From: Flavobacteriales bacterium
Lineage (GTDB): Bacteria; Bacteroidota; Bacteroidia; Flavobacteriales_D; Sanyastnellaceae
NCBI GenBank assembly: GCA_022428205.1
Contig: JAKMCW010000040.1
Span: 62,001 to 126,000, forward strand
DNA length: 64,000 nucleotides
Direction: 5' to 3'
The number at the start of each line of letters is the position of its first letter. Position 1 is the first letter of the stretch. Both the position numbers and the translations under genes were made by a program. Below the pieces are notes generated by a model, which worked only from the letters and a program-made list of their open reading frames with translations, did no database searches and was not told where the DNA came from. Of the stretch, positions 7,972 through 17,201 are shown in pieces.

Positions 7972-9421
7972 CTTCCAAGTCTATGGCCACCAGTATGGCC
8001 AAAAACCCCCAGAAGGGCGCACTGGCCTTGTCTGTATCGAGGTAGTTGTTAAGGACGCCGTGGATGAAATACGTCATCAGGCCCAAATACAATGACAGGG
8101 CCCACAGCGAGCGCCACCGGTCGTACTCCCTCAGGGCTCTGTATGTCCGAAACCCCATGGTGCAGCATCCCAACAACAAGCCGATGATGATGAGGGCACC
8201 AGGAACCCCCTGTTCGGAAAGCGGCCCGAGGTATTCACTGTGGGCATTCCCGCGATCGGCGTTATTGGTGGAGATGATGGTCCGGTGCTCTGACCGCTGG
8301 TGTGGCGCGTAGACAAACTGGTAGGTGCCAGGTCCCCATCCCGTCAAGGGGCGCTCTGACCAGAGACTCAGTGCACAGCTCCATCGGTTGATGCGCTCGA
8401 GGTTGGAGGCGTCACTTGACACGTTGCTGATGGATTCAACGTGCTCGGTCAAATCATCTGAGGAATCCTGGTCGTTGCGTTCCAAAGAGATGAGCAGCTG
8501 ATCCCAAGACAGCAACAGCATGAATGCACCAAGCGCACCGGCAAACAAAAGGGTGCGGAACTTGACGCCGAGCATCATCAATCCCCCAAGCACCGCCACA
8601 GCGGCGACCGAAACCCAGGCCGCTCTTGTAAAGGAGAGGATAAGCCCGATGGTCAAAATCACAAAGGCGGTGGTGATGCCAAGCTTGCCGATGGCAGTTC
8701 GGTCAGGCTTGAGAAGCAGGGCCAAGACTGGAAACCAGAACATGGCCAGCACAGCACCATAACTAGTGTGGTCCTTGAAAAAGGGGTCCATCACCCAGTG
8801 TCCGGCTTGTTTTTCGAAGCCGTAGCCCGCATGCCGGATGACCGTGTAAATCACCACGGCGAGGAGCGGTACGAGGTAGAGCAGCACGAAGTCCTCTTGA
8901 CGGGAACGTTTCCGCACGATGGGAGCGAGGAGGTAAAAGAATCCGACCACAAACCAACCTCGGGCGAGCGTGTACTTCAAAGAGACGATGGGGTCCCATG
9001 ACAGCAACGTGGTGACCGCCAACCAAGCAAACATGACCTGGATCCAACGGGAAATAGGGTGCCGTTCTAATTCGGACATCATGCCCACGCCACGCAACCG
9101 GTCGATGACAAACAACAACAGCAGCCCAAACAAAATGGGTTCCGTGGGCAGGTAAAGTCCCACCCCCTGTATTTCAAGCTGTTCGAGGTTGAGACTCAAA
9201 GGCACGGTGGCAACCAAACCGAGCAGCAGTAGGTCTCGACGTGCCAAAGCCAGGCCCACGACCCCGATTGCCGCAGGAATGACCGCGACGGCATATTGCT
9301 CCTTGGCGATGGCCAGCCCCAAGACCAAGCCGAAGCCGAGGACCACCCATGCCAGCGGGCCCTTAAAGGACCATGGGGTTGTCGAAGCTGATGGCCGCTC
9401 GGACTGGGACACAGGGTTCAT
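7892..9421 (-). CDS. O-antigen ligase/polymerase family membrane protein (Wzy_C domain)
   Basis: A protein of about 509 residues with roughly ten or more hydrophobic segments and a large periplasmic loop containing GWGPGTYQFVY and NAHSEYLGPLSEQG, the recognised Wzy_C/WaaL loop motifs. Members ligate O-antigen to lipid A-core or polymerise surface polysaccharide at the inner membrane. The start is ATG 9421 (MNPVSQSE), not the track start at 9499. It overlaps the stop of the upstream Wzz gene by 4 nt (ATGA), so the pair is translationally coupled. Its last 80 nt run under the convergent phosphatase gene. Ligase versus polymerase cannot be decided from sequence. Confidence 0.88.
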   Translation of the reverse strand: MNPVSQSERPSASTTPWSFKGPLAWVVLGFGLVLGLAIAKEQYAVAVIPAAIGVVGLALARRDLLLLGLVATVPLSLNLEQLEIQGVGLYLPTEPILFGLLLLFVIDRLRGVGMMSELERHPISRWIQVMFAWLAVTTLLSWDPIVSLKYTLARGWFVVGFFYLLAPIVRKRSRQEDFVLLYLVPLLAVVIYTVIRHAGYGFEKQAGHWVMDPFFKDHTSYGAVLAMFWFPVLALLLKPDRTAIGKLGITTAFVILTIGLILSFTRAAWVSVAAVAVLGGLMMLGVKFRTLLFAGALGAFMLLLSWDQLLISLERNDQDSSDDLTEHVESISNVSSDASNLERINRWSCALSLWSERPLTGWGPGTYQFVYAPHQRSEHRTIISTNNADRGNAHSEYLGPLSEQGVPGALIIIGLLLGCCTMGFRTYRALREYDRWRSLWALSLYLGLMTYFIHGVLNNYLDTDKASAPFWGFLAILVAIDLEVKRNARSTAPYRPLDRPPHGAAPSPR

Positions 9422-10410
9422 CGAATGGCGTCGCGCATCAACAAGAACACCAGCGCGGCCAGCGCCAATGAAACAGCCCCCATCACGGTGATCAACCAAC
9501 GCACGGGGCGGGCTTTCTTATCGGAGGCTGAAGCCTGGTCGACCACAAAGGCCGCTGGAATTTGAGATTCGGCGTCCAGCTTATTGAGGTCGAAGCGCTT
9601 CTTGAGGACAGCCTCCTGGTTGTAGGCGTCTTCGAGTTTGGTGGTCAACTGGTTGTACTCGTTGGCATAGGGCGCCAGCCTTTCCATTTTGGACATGATG
9701 GTCGCGGCCCTGCTGGTTTGGCCATCGGCCAGCGCTGTGGCGTATTGTTCGTTGAGTCCCTCAATCTGGATCGGGAAGTCGTAGATGCCGATGCTGCGCA
9801 GTTCTCCAAGGCGTCCCTCCATCTCTTTGATTTCACGCTGGTTTTTCACCAGGGATTGCTCGGCATAACGGAACGCCTCCCGCGCCCGGTCGTTGCGCAG
9901 TTGATTCGCAACCGAGTCTGTCAACTGGGCGATGTCATTGGCGATGTCCCGGGCCATGTTAGGCGCGGTATCGAATACGTCGATGCGGATGGAGCCATAT
10001 CGGGTCAAGTTGGCCCCGACTTTGCCCGCGTACACCTTAGCCATGGCGGCCCTTGAGCCCGGTTCGCCCTTCTGGATGTCATAGTGACTCCAGAGGTCAT
10101 ATTTCTCGATGACCCGGCGGCGGATCCGGTCGGAGTTCAGAATCTGAAGCAAGCGCTCGGCATCTTCGGTTTCTCCGTAGGCGAGGATGTCCTCCCGCTT
10201 CACTTCTTCATAGAATTGGGCGCCGATAGACTGCTGCGGAAGCGCAAAAAGCACAACGGTGGATTGGAATTCTGGCTCGATGAGGAAAGTGGCGGCAGCA
10301 CTGATGATGCCGCCAAGAAGGCCAGAGATGACCAGCGGGTTGCGCCAGTCCCATACCCTTTGCAGCAGGGTGTTTTCCCGGTCTTCTGTGTTGGGGGTGG
10401 TCGTGTCCAT
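9418..10410 (-). CDS. Wzz-type polysaccharide chain-length determinant protein
   Basis: The true start is ATG 10410 (MDTTTPNTED), giving 330 residues; the track ORF has a 319-residue spurious N-terminal extension through the divergent glycosyltransferase. It has a transmembrane segment near residues 25-45 (PLVISGLLGGIISAAATFLI), a periplasmic coiled-coil region rich in Glu/Arg/Gln, and a second transmembrane segment close to the C-terminus (WLITVMGAVSLALAALVFLL). This two-TM layout with a periplasmic alpha/beta domain is that of Wzz/PCP proteins that set polysaccharide length. No BY-kinase domain is fused. Coupled to the O-antigen ligase. Confidence 0.9.
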   Translation of the reverse strand: MDTTTPNTEDRENTLLQRVWDWRNPLVISGLLGGIISAAATFLIEPEFQSTVVLFALPQQSIGAQFYEEVKREDILAYGETEDAERLLQILNSDRIRRRVIEKYDLWSHYDIQKGEPGSRAAMAKVYAGKVGANLTRYGSIRIDVFDTAPNMARDIANDIAQLTDSVANQLRNDRAREAFRYAEQSLVKNQREIKEMEGRLGELRSIGIYDFPIQIEGLNEQYATALADGQTSRAATIMSKMERLAPYANEYNQLTTKLEDAYNQEAVLKKRFDLNKLDAESQIPAAFVVDQASASDKKARPVRWLITVMGAVSLALAALVFLLMRDAIR

Positions 10411-10545
10411 GGGGTGCAAAGTCGTCAACGCGGTATTCGTACGAAGCTGCAAGATGCACCGTACAATTGGCCCAACGTCAAGGATGCGCATTGCGTATGC
10501 GGTTCTTTTAAAATTCGGCGGCAAGTCAGGTCGTAATTTCACCCC

Positions 10546-11742
10546 ATGGCAGTGGTGGTGATCAATACCCGACTTGTGGTTCCTGGTAAATTGGACGGCA
10601 TCGGGTGGTTCACCCTCGAAACGGTTCAGCGCATGACCGCCGCCCACCCTGAGCACCACTTCCATTTGCTGTTTGACCGGACCCCTCCGGAGGACCTCTT
10701 TCCTGGAGAAAACGTAGAGTGCCATTGGATTTGGCCGCCAGCCCGAAGGCCATTTTTGTTGGACATCTGGTTTGACTGGGCCGTTCCTCGATTTCTGAAA
10801 AAGACGGCGGCCGACCTGTTTGTGTCCCCGGATGGATTTCTGAGTGCCAAGACCAACATCCCGCAAGTGGCCGTGCAGCACGACCTGAATTTTGAGCATC
10901 ACCCAGAGTGGCTGCCCAAGCGCGTGGCCCGGCATTATTTGCGCCGCTTTCCAGATGCCGCTCGGCGCGCCATGCGGTTGGCCACGGTGAGCCAGTTCAG
11001 CGCGGAAGACATTCACCACCGCTATGGCGTGCCCAGCGACCGCATAGACGTGGTGTACAATGGTGTAGGCTCGGCCTACGACCTGGGCCTTACCAAGGTG
11101 CGGGCCGATCAAATGGAGCAGGCTACCCGGGCGCGGTACACGCAAGGCCGGCCATTTTTCATTTTTATCGGTACTCAGCATCCGCGAAAGAACCTCGAAG
11201 GCCTTTTTGAGGCCTTCCGGATGTACCGCGAAAATGGGGGGACTTGGGACTTGATGCTGGTGGGCACCGCCTTGTGGCGCCGGCGTCAGTTTGATGCCCA
11301 ACAGTCTTTGGCGCAGTTGCCCGATCACCTCACAGAACACGTGCACACCTCTGGCTGGTTGCCTCAAAACGAGTTGGCTGAATTGCTGGCTTCAGCGGGA
11401 GCGCTCGTTTTCATTCCTTGGTTCGAGGGGTTTGGCATTCCGATGGTGGAGGCCTTTGCGTCCGGAACGCCGGTCATCCACGGAAACCGCACTTCTCTTC
11501 CTGAAGTGGCAGGTGGGGCCGGTCTCGAAGTGGACCCTGGGGATGCGGCTGGCGTGGCGGCCGCCATGCAGAAAATGGAGGATGAGCCGGCATTGCGCAA
11601 GGCGCTGGTGGCCAAAGGCCGTGAGCGGGCGGAGCATTTCAGCTGGACCAAGACAGCGGAATCGCTGTGGACGTGCATTGCCGAAGCGGGCCGCGCTGCT
11701 GGTGTAGACATGGGGGGTGCCGCTGATGAAAACGCCGCGTAA
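10546..11742 (+). CDS. Glycosyltransferase, GT-B fold, family 4-like
   Basis: A 398-residue transferase with the C-terminal GT-B nucleotide-sugar motifs. GTQHPRKNLEGLFEAFRMY corresponds to the phosphate-binding start of the C-terminal domain. FIPWFEGFGIPMVEAFASGTPVI is the E-x7-E donor-sugar motif. An N-terminal Rossmann-like acceptor domain precedes it. Divergent from wzz and next to O-antigen ligase, so a role in LPS or surface polysaccharide assembly is likely. The sugar is unknown. A TAATTTCA box lies 4 nt before the ATG. It overlaps rnhB (TAATG). Confidence 0.93.
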   Translation: MAVVVINTRLVVPGKLDGIGWFTLETVQRMTAAHPEHHFHLLFDRTPPEDLFPGENVECHWIWPPARRPFLLDIWFDWAVPRFLKKTAADLFVSPDGFLSAKTNIPQVAVQHDLNFEHHPEWLPKRVARHYLRRFPDAARRAMRLATVSQFSAEDIHHRYGVPSDRIDVVYNGVGSAYDLGLTKVRADQMEQATRARYTQGRPFFIFIGTQHPRKNLEGLFEAFRMYRENGGTWDLMLVGTALWRRRQFDAQQSLAQLPDHLTEHVHTSGWLPQNELAELLASAGALVFIPWFEGFGIPMVEAFASGTPVIHGNRTSLPEVAGGAGLEVDPGDAAGVAAAMQKMEDEPALRKALVAKGRERAEHFSWTKTAESLWTCIAEAGRAAGVDMGGAADENAA

Positions 11743-12347
11743 TGGGGTTGTCTTTGTTTGCGGTAAAGGACCGCCTTGAAGCCGGGGTCGATGAGGCCGG
11801 ACGCGGTTGTTTGGCCGGACCGGTGACCGCAGCCGCTGTCATTCCAGGTCAAGCTGGGCGCAGCTGGATGGAGGACGGCCTCGATGACAGCAAGGCCCTG
11901 AGCGCCACAGTGCGCGAGCATCTGAGGGGCCGCATTGAAGCCGAAGCTGCGGCATGGGCTGTAGGGTGGGCCACGGTGGAGGAAATCGAACGCCTCAACA
12001 TCTTAAAGGCCACTCACTTGGCCATGCACCGGGCCATAGACGCACTGCCTGTTCGCCCCGAATTTTTGCTGATTGACGGCAACCGCTTCCAAGCGCATGC
12101 CATTCCGCATGCCTGCGAAATCAAGGGGGATGGCCGTTTTCTTTCGATTGCGGCAGCCAGTGTCCTCGCTAAGACTCACCGTGACGAACGCATGGCCACG
12201 CTCGCGGAGGAATTCCCTCAGTTTGATTGGAAAACCAACAAGGGATATCCGACCAAAACGCACCGGCAGGCCATCTCAAAGTGGGGCGTGACCCCACTGC
12301 ATCGGCGAACTTTTAGAGGGGCGCAAGGGCGGTTATTTGAAGCGTAG
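11742..12347 (+). CDS. rnhB: Ribonuclease HII
   Basis: RNase HII cuts RNA in RNA-DNA hybrids and removes misincorporated ribonucleotides. The 201-residue protein has the catalytic GVDEAGRG motif (Asp17, Glu18), LLIDGNRF with Asp112, and the C-terminal signature KGYPTKTH. Family length is normal. The ATG overlaps the stop of the glycosyltransferase gene by one base (TAATG), implying translational coupling with an otherwise unrelated gene. Confidence 0.96.
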   Translation: MGLSLFAVKDRLEAGVDEAGRGCLAGPVTAAAVIPGQAGRSWMEDGLDDSKALSATVREHLRGRIEAEAAAWAVGWATVEEIERLNILKATHLAMHRAIDALPVRPEFLLIDGNRFQAHAIPHACEIKGDGRFLSIAAASVLAKTHRDERMATLAEEFPQFDWKTNKGYPTKTHRQAISKWGVTPLHRRTFRGAQGRLFEA

Positions 12348-12470
12348 GGGCATTTTATTGAGGTCCATCGATTTATAGAGTTATCAATGCGTTAATGAAA
12401 GGGTCGAAGGGGGTGGCGAGTCGGCACAAAGGCGATATTTGCGCCATCACAGCTGAACCCTAGACCCACC

Positions 12471-15400
12471 ATGCGCTCTATTTTCTTGAGTCTCGCCCTG
12501 TTGACCACCACTGCCCTTTGCGCTCAAACTGCGCATTTGGCCATGTTGGCAGACCCCAATGACGACACCAGTGCCCGTTTCGTCAAAGTCGCCAACACTT
12601 CTGGTGCTCCTGTCGATATGACAGGTTGGTACTTGATCCGTTGGACCAACGGCAATTCCACCCCCACTGCTTCCTCGCAGATCATGCTCTCCGATGCGGG
12701 TACCCTCGAAGATGGAGGGTGCATTTACATCGCTGCAGTTCCTTCGGGATTTGAAGCGGCCTATGGATTTGCTCCGGACATCGATGGCGGAACCGGTGGT
12801 TCTGCCGACAGCAATGGCGACGACCAAGTCGCATTGTACGATGCTGGGGACAACATCATTGACTTCTTCGGAGTGATTGGAGAAGACGGCAGCAACACTT
12901 GCCATGAATTCGAAGACGGATACGCCATCCGCACAAATGATGCGCCTGATGGCGCGACTTGGAATGGAGCGAATTGGACCATCTACAGCGATGGGTCTAC
13001 CGCTTCGGGATGTGTGGACCACAACGCAGGTCAGGCCCAAAATGCAGCAGACATTGCATTGCTCGTCGCCGAATGCGGAGGCAATGTGGTCTCGGAAGAC
13101 AACGCTTGCGGCATCTCAGGTGTCGTTGTAGAAGCTGGTGCCTATTACTACGCACCTGCTGACTTGACCATCGCCGTGGGCGACACGGTGGTGTGGGTCA
13201 ATGCGGGAGGTACCCACGATGTCAATGGAGACATCGACAGCCAAACGGGCAGCTCCTTCGGCAACCCTGAGGCTTTTTACATCGACGTGGTTTCTGGCGG
13301 AACCACAGAAGAGCCAGTTTGCATCGGAAGCTACACGTTTACTGTGCCCGGTGTCTACACCTATGACTGCTCTGTGGGCAGCCACGCCTCTTTGGGCATG
13401 GTGGCCACGGTCACGGTCGGCACAGGAGGATGTACCGACAACACCGCAACCAACTATAACAGCGGTGCTGATTTTGAGGACGGATCGTGCACCTATCCCA
13501 GCGCAGCCACCATCAGCGCCATTCAGCAAGACATGGGGGCTGAGGACAATGGCACCTTCAACGGCCAAGAAGTCACCGTCAGTGCTATTGTCACTGGTGT
13601 CTATGGAAGCAACACCTCCATCCAAGATGGAACGGGAGCTTGGAGTGGCATCTTCGTGTATGTGGGCGGTGGTTTGCTGGCAGACACGACCCAAGTGGCC
13701 GTCGGAGACAGCGTGCTCGTGACAGGTACGGTGGGCAGCTTCAACGGCGGAACCCAATTGACCTCTGCTACCGCGGTGATTCTGAACAGCGGCAATGCCC
13801 TGCCTGCACCCGTGGTGTTGTCCACGGCGGACGCTAACCTCGAAGAATACGAGGGTGTGTTGTGTCAGGTCACGGGAGCCGTAACCGGCGAGCTCAACAA
13901 CTTTGGTGAGTTCACCATCGACGACGGATCCGGAAACCATACGGTAGACGACCTCGGTTATGACGGCTACACCGAACAAGGTGTGATGCTCGGAGACAGC
14001 TACCGCATCACAGGCGCCATCAACGGCGGCTTTGGTAATAGCATTGAACCCCGCGACGCAGGTGACTTCCAGAAGCTCGGCTGCACCAACCCTGCCGCCG
14101 ACAACTACGACGACTCCGCTGTGATCGACGATGACAGCTGCAACGTGGTGGACGGCGCCATCGCCATCGCAACGATTCAAGAGGGCCAAGCCCTTGACCC
14201 CCCTGTATTTACAGACTCCCTGGTGACCGTTAGCGGCATTGTGACCGGCGTATACGGCAGCCTGTTTAGCGTGCAGCAGGGCCAAGGAGCGTACAGCGGA
14301 ATCTTTGGTTTCAACCCTGAAGTCGCACTGACAGTTGGTGATTTCGTAAGCTTGACCGGACAGGTCAACGAATACTTCGGACTCACCCAGATTGAGGGTG
14401 TGGACGGCAACCCTATTGCGACCAGCATCCTCAGCCAAGGCAACGAGCTTCCCGATGCGGAAGTCCTCGGAACCGCAGCAGCCAACATGGAGGAGTGGGA
14501 AGGTGTTCTGGTGCAGGCCACCGGAGCGGTATCTTCTCCTGACCTCGGCAACGGAGAGTGGGGCATCGATGATGCTTCTGGAGAGTTGCGCGTCGACGAC
14601 CGTGGCTGGGACCATCAAGCCACCGGCGAGGTGGTCATCAACGCCCAGTTCCAGGTGACCGCACCGTTGCACTACAGCTTCGGCAATTTCAAGCTCATCC
14701 CGCGCGGCGAGGAAGACGTTTTGTTGTTCGGGTGCACGTTGCCCAATGCGGACAACTATCTGGCCGGCGCTGACATCGATGATGGCTCCTGCACCGGAAG
14801 CGAGCCTTGCGATTTGTTCTTCAGTGAGTACGCCGAAGGCTCCTCCAACAACAAGTACCTCGAGATCTACAACCCGACTTCGGCTCCGGTGAGCTTGGCC
14901 CTCTATGGATTGGCCAGCCAGTCCAATGGTGCCAACAATACCGACCCGGCCGCTGAAGAGTGGGATTTCTGGAACGACATTTTTGCCACGGATGCTTCCA
15001 TCGGTGCAGGAGAGACTTACCTCATCGTTCATCCCAGCGCCAGCGCTGCTTTGCTCGACAGTGCCGACGCCACTTGGACCTTCCTGTCCAACGGGGATGA
15101 CGCATGGGGCTTGATGTACAGTGCCGGCGCTTCCTTTGGCAATGGCGGCAACTGGGACCTCATTGACGCCATCGGTGAGCCTTACGGTCTCGATCCCGGT
15201 TCAGGCTGGGATGTGGCCGGTGTCACCAATGGCACGCAGAACCACACGCTGCGTCGGAAGAGTTCCATTTCCTTTGGCAATGGTGGCGACTGGGCAGCGT
15301 CCGCAGGGACCACGGCCGAGGACAGCGAGTGGATTGTGCTCGACAATGACTACGTCCTGAACAATGACTTGGAGGGCTACAACAGCCACGACTTTACGGG

Positions 15401-17096
15401 CCTTTGTGCCACGACCACCGAAGGTTGTACCGACCCCTTCGCCATCAACTACGATGAGAATGCCACGGTGGACGACGGCAGCTGCCTGTTCATCCCAAGC
15501 GTCACGATTCAGGAAATCAACCAAGACCAGACCACCGGCATCGTGGCCACGACCGGCATCGTAACAGGGGTATACCTGACGGATGACGGGTCTTTTGGAG
15601 GTCAGGCTGCCTTCACCATGCAAAACGGAACCGGCGCCTTCTCCGGATTCTGGGTCCGCGGTGCGGATGCCACGCTGGAATCCATCGCCAATGTTCAATT
15701 GGGTGATGAGGTGGAAATCACCGGCACACCCGACAGCTGGTTTGGCAACGATTTCTTCAACAACCCGACCATCACCATTCTGTCTTCCGGCAACCCGTTG
15801 CCAACAGCTGAGGTGCTCGCTTCTGGCGATGTGAACCTCGAGGAGTGGGAGGCAGTCCTGATTTCCGTGACTGCCGAGTGTGACAACCCTGACCTTGGGT
15901 TTGCCGAGTGGTCCATCAACGATGGCAGTGGCAGCGCCCGCGTCAACGACCGTGCCTATGACGCCTTTGGCGCAGGTGTGGTAGAGGCCGGACGCACCTA
16001 CCGCGTGACCGCGCCGACGGGCTTCGCTTATGGCAACTGGAAAATCGAGCCCCGCGACTCTACGGATGTGGTGCGCCTCGGTTGCACCGACCCGACCTTC
16101 CCGAACTACTGGTCATTGGCCAACGAGGACGACGGATCATGCGCCAACATCCCAGGCTGCACCAACCCAGCGGCAGACAACTACAACCCTGATGCCACCT
16201 CCGACGATGGCAGCTGCGTCATCACCGGTTGTGATGACCCGACGGCCTTGAACTTCGATGCCAACGTGACCGTGGCGGACAACAACACCTGCTACTACAC
16301 GTTGCCCAACATCATCGTGAACGAGATCCACTACAACCCCTGCGACAACCAGGGCGGAGACTTCGATTGGGAGTTTGTTGAATTTTACAATGCCGGAGAA
16401 GCGGTGGACATCAGCGGCTATCAGATTTGGTTCGCCTTCTCGGACCCGACCTCCATCTCGCTCTCTTTGACCTTCCCTGAGGGCACTGTCATTCCCGCTG
16501 ACAGCTACTTCCTCGTGGTTCCTGGGCTTGTGGCACAGTCCAACTATGAGGCGATGGGCATCACGACCTTCTTGATGGACAATGGCAACTGGGGCAACAG
16601 CGCTGGAACGGCGCAGCTGCAGGATGCTTACGGCAACATCGTGGATGCGGTGAGCTATGACGATGGGGCCCCTTGGCCTTCACAAGAGATCAGCATTCTG
16701 GGCAATGTGCTCGCCGCCAGCCCGGACGGAGGTTGTGCTTCCCTCGAGCTCATCACCACCGACCTGAACAACGACGACCCCGACAATTGGCAGGCCAGCT
16801 GGGTGGACAACGGAACCCCAGGTGCCGCGAACAGCTCTGCCTTCGGTTGTACCGACGGTGCAGCGTGCAACTACTTGGCGACGGCCCTGTTCGACGACGA
16901 CAGCTGCACATATGACTGCTTGGGATGTACCTACGAGCAAGCGTCTAACTACGACGCTGACGCACTGATCGACGACGGTTCATGCTTGGTGGACGCCACC
17001 AATCCCTGTCCGACGGACCTCAACGGTGACGGCACGACTTCGGTCAGTGACCTGTTGATCCTGCTCGGCGCCTTCGCAACGGATTGTATCGAGTAA
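12471..17096 (+). CDS. Giant mosaic surface protein: lamin-tail-like, cupredoxin-like, OB-like modules, nine Cys-bounded repeats, dockerin-like C-terminus
   Basis: The 1541-residue exported protein starts with a signal peptide (FLSLALLTTTALCAQ). Approximate layout: lamin-tail-like domain 20-210; plastocyanin-like domain 217-327 with putative type I copper ligands in GGTHDV and YDCSVGSHASLGM (Cys-x4-His-x4-Met); OB-like modules near 345-530, 560-745 and 1005-1195, each containing VTGVYxxD/S; further lamin-tail-like domains near 775-980 and 1280-1450. Nine copies of a ~21-residue Cys-bounded repeat (GCTDPxAxNYxxxAxxDDGSC) separate modules, at about 320, 536, 752, 984, 1203, 1228, 1252, 1458 and 1484. 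The last 30 residues (DLNGDGTTSVSDLLILLGAF) form a dockerin/EF-hand-like tail in place of a typical type A CTD. Probably a T9SS-exported adhesin or enzyme; function unknown. Confidence 0.85.
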   Translation: MRSIFLSLALLTTTALCAQTAHLAMLADPNDDTSARFVKVANTSGAPVDMTGWYLIRWTNGNSTPTASSQIMLSDAGTLEDGGCIYIAAVPSGFEAAYGFAPDIDGGTGGSADSNGDDQVALYDAGDNIIDFFGVIGEDGSNTCHEFEDGYAIRTNDAPDGATWNGANWTIYSDGSTASGCVDHNAGQAQNAADIALLVAECGGNVVSEDNACGISGVVVEAGAYYYAPADLTIAVGDTVVWVNAGGTHDVNGDIDSQTGSSFGNPEAFYIDVVSGGTTEEPVCIGSYTFTVPGVYTYDCSVGSHASLGMVATVTVGTGGCTDNTATNYNSGADFEDGSCTYPSAATISAIQQDMGAEDNGTFNGQEVTVSAIVTGVYGSNTSIQDGTGAWSGIFVYVGGGLLADTTQVAVGDSVLVTGTVGSFNGGTQLTSATAVILNSGNALPAPVVLSTADANLEEYEGVLCQVTGAVTGELNNFGEFTIDDGSGNHTVDDLGYDGYTEQGVMLGDSYRITGAINGGFGNSIEPRDAGDFQKLGCTNPAADNYDDSAVIDDDSCNVVDGAIAIATIQEGQALDPPVFTDSLVTVSGIVTGVYGSLFSVQQGQGAYSGIFGFNPEVALTVGDFVSLTGQVNEYFGLTQIEGVDGNPIATSILSQGNELPDAEVLGTAAANMEEWEGVLVQATGAVSSPDLGNGEWGIDDASGELRVDDRGWDHQATGEVVINAQFQVTAPLHYSFGNFKLIPRGEEDVLLFGCTLPNADNYLAGADIDDGSCTGSEPCDLFFSEYAEGSSNNKYLEIYNPTSAPVSLALYGLASQSNGANNTDPAAEEWDFWNDIFATDASIGAGETYLIVHPSASAALLDSADATWTFLSNGDDAWGLMYSAGASFGNGGNWDLIDAIGEPYGLDPGSGWDVAGVTNGTQNHTLRRKSSISFGNGGDWAASAGTTAEDSEWIVLDNDYVLNNDLEGYNSHDFTGLCATTTEGCTDPFAINYDENATVDDGSCLFIPSVTIQEINQDQTTGIVATTGIVTGVYLTDDGSFGGQAAFTMQNGTGAFSGFWVRGADATLESIANVQLGDEVEITGTPDSWFGNDFFNNPTITILSSGNPLPTAEVLASGDVNLEEWEAVLISVTAECDNPDLGFAEWSINDGSGSARVNDRAYDAFGAGVVEAGRTYRVTAPTGFAYGNWKIEPRDSTDVVRLGCTDPTFPNYWSLANEDDGSCANIPGCTNPAADNYNPDATSDDGSCVITGCDDPTALNFDANVTVADNNTCYYTLPNIIVNEIHYNPCDNQGGDFDWEFVEFYNAGEAVDISGYQIWFAFSDPTSISLSLTFPEGTVIPADSYFLVVPGLVAQSNYEAMGITTFLMDNGNWGNSAGTAQLQDAYGNIVDAVSYDDGAPWPSQEISILGNVLAASPDGGCASLELITTDLNNDDPDNWQASWVDNGTPGAANSSAFGCTDGAACNYLATALFDDDSCTYDCLGCTYEQASNYDADALIDDGSCLVDATNPCPTDLNGDGTTSVSDLLILLGAFATDCIE

Positions 17097-17118
17097 TGCT
17101 CACCACATAGACAATTGG

Positions 17119-17151
17119 AAAGGCAGTGCACCGTGCACTGCCTTTCTTTTT
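17119..17151 (+). terminator. Rho-independent terminator after the giant surface protein
   Basis: A perfect 12-bp inverted repeat (AAAGGCAGTGCA / TGCACTGCCTTT) with a 3-nt loop is followed by CTTTTTG. It starts 22 nt after the stop codon. Confidence 0.92.
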
Positions 17152-17201
17152 GTCGAAATTCACACCGTGATGCCGCCTGCGAGGTGGAACATGACGCCTA
17201 A

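Noticed and set aside
12360-12470. Possible riboswitch or small RNA upstream of the giant surface protein
   Set aside because: Only a GATATTTG box 31 nt before the ATG and A/T-rich sequence; no conserved RNA structure seen.
13116-15032. A 638-residue minus-strand ORF under the giant surface protein
   Set aside because: It lies wholly opposite a well-supported gene whose repeats are periodic, and its sequence is low-complexity Val/Gly/His without domains.
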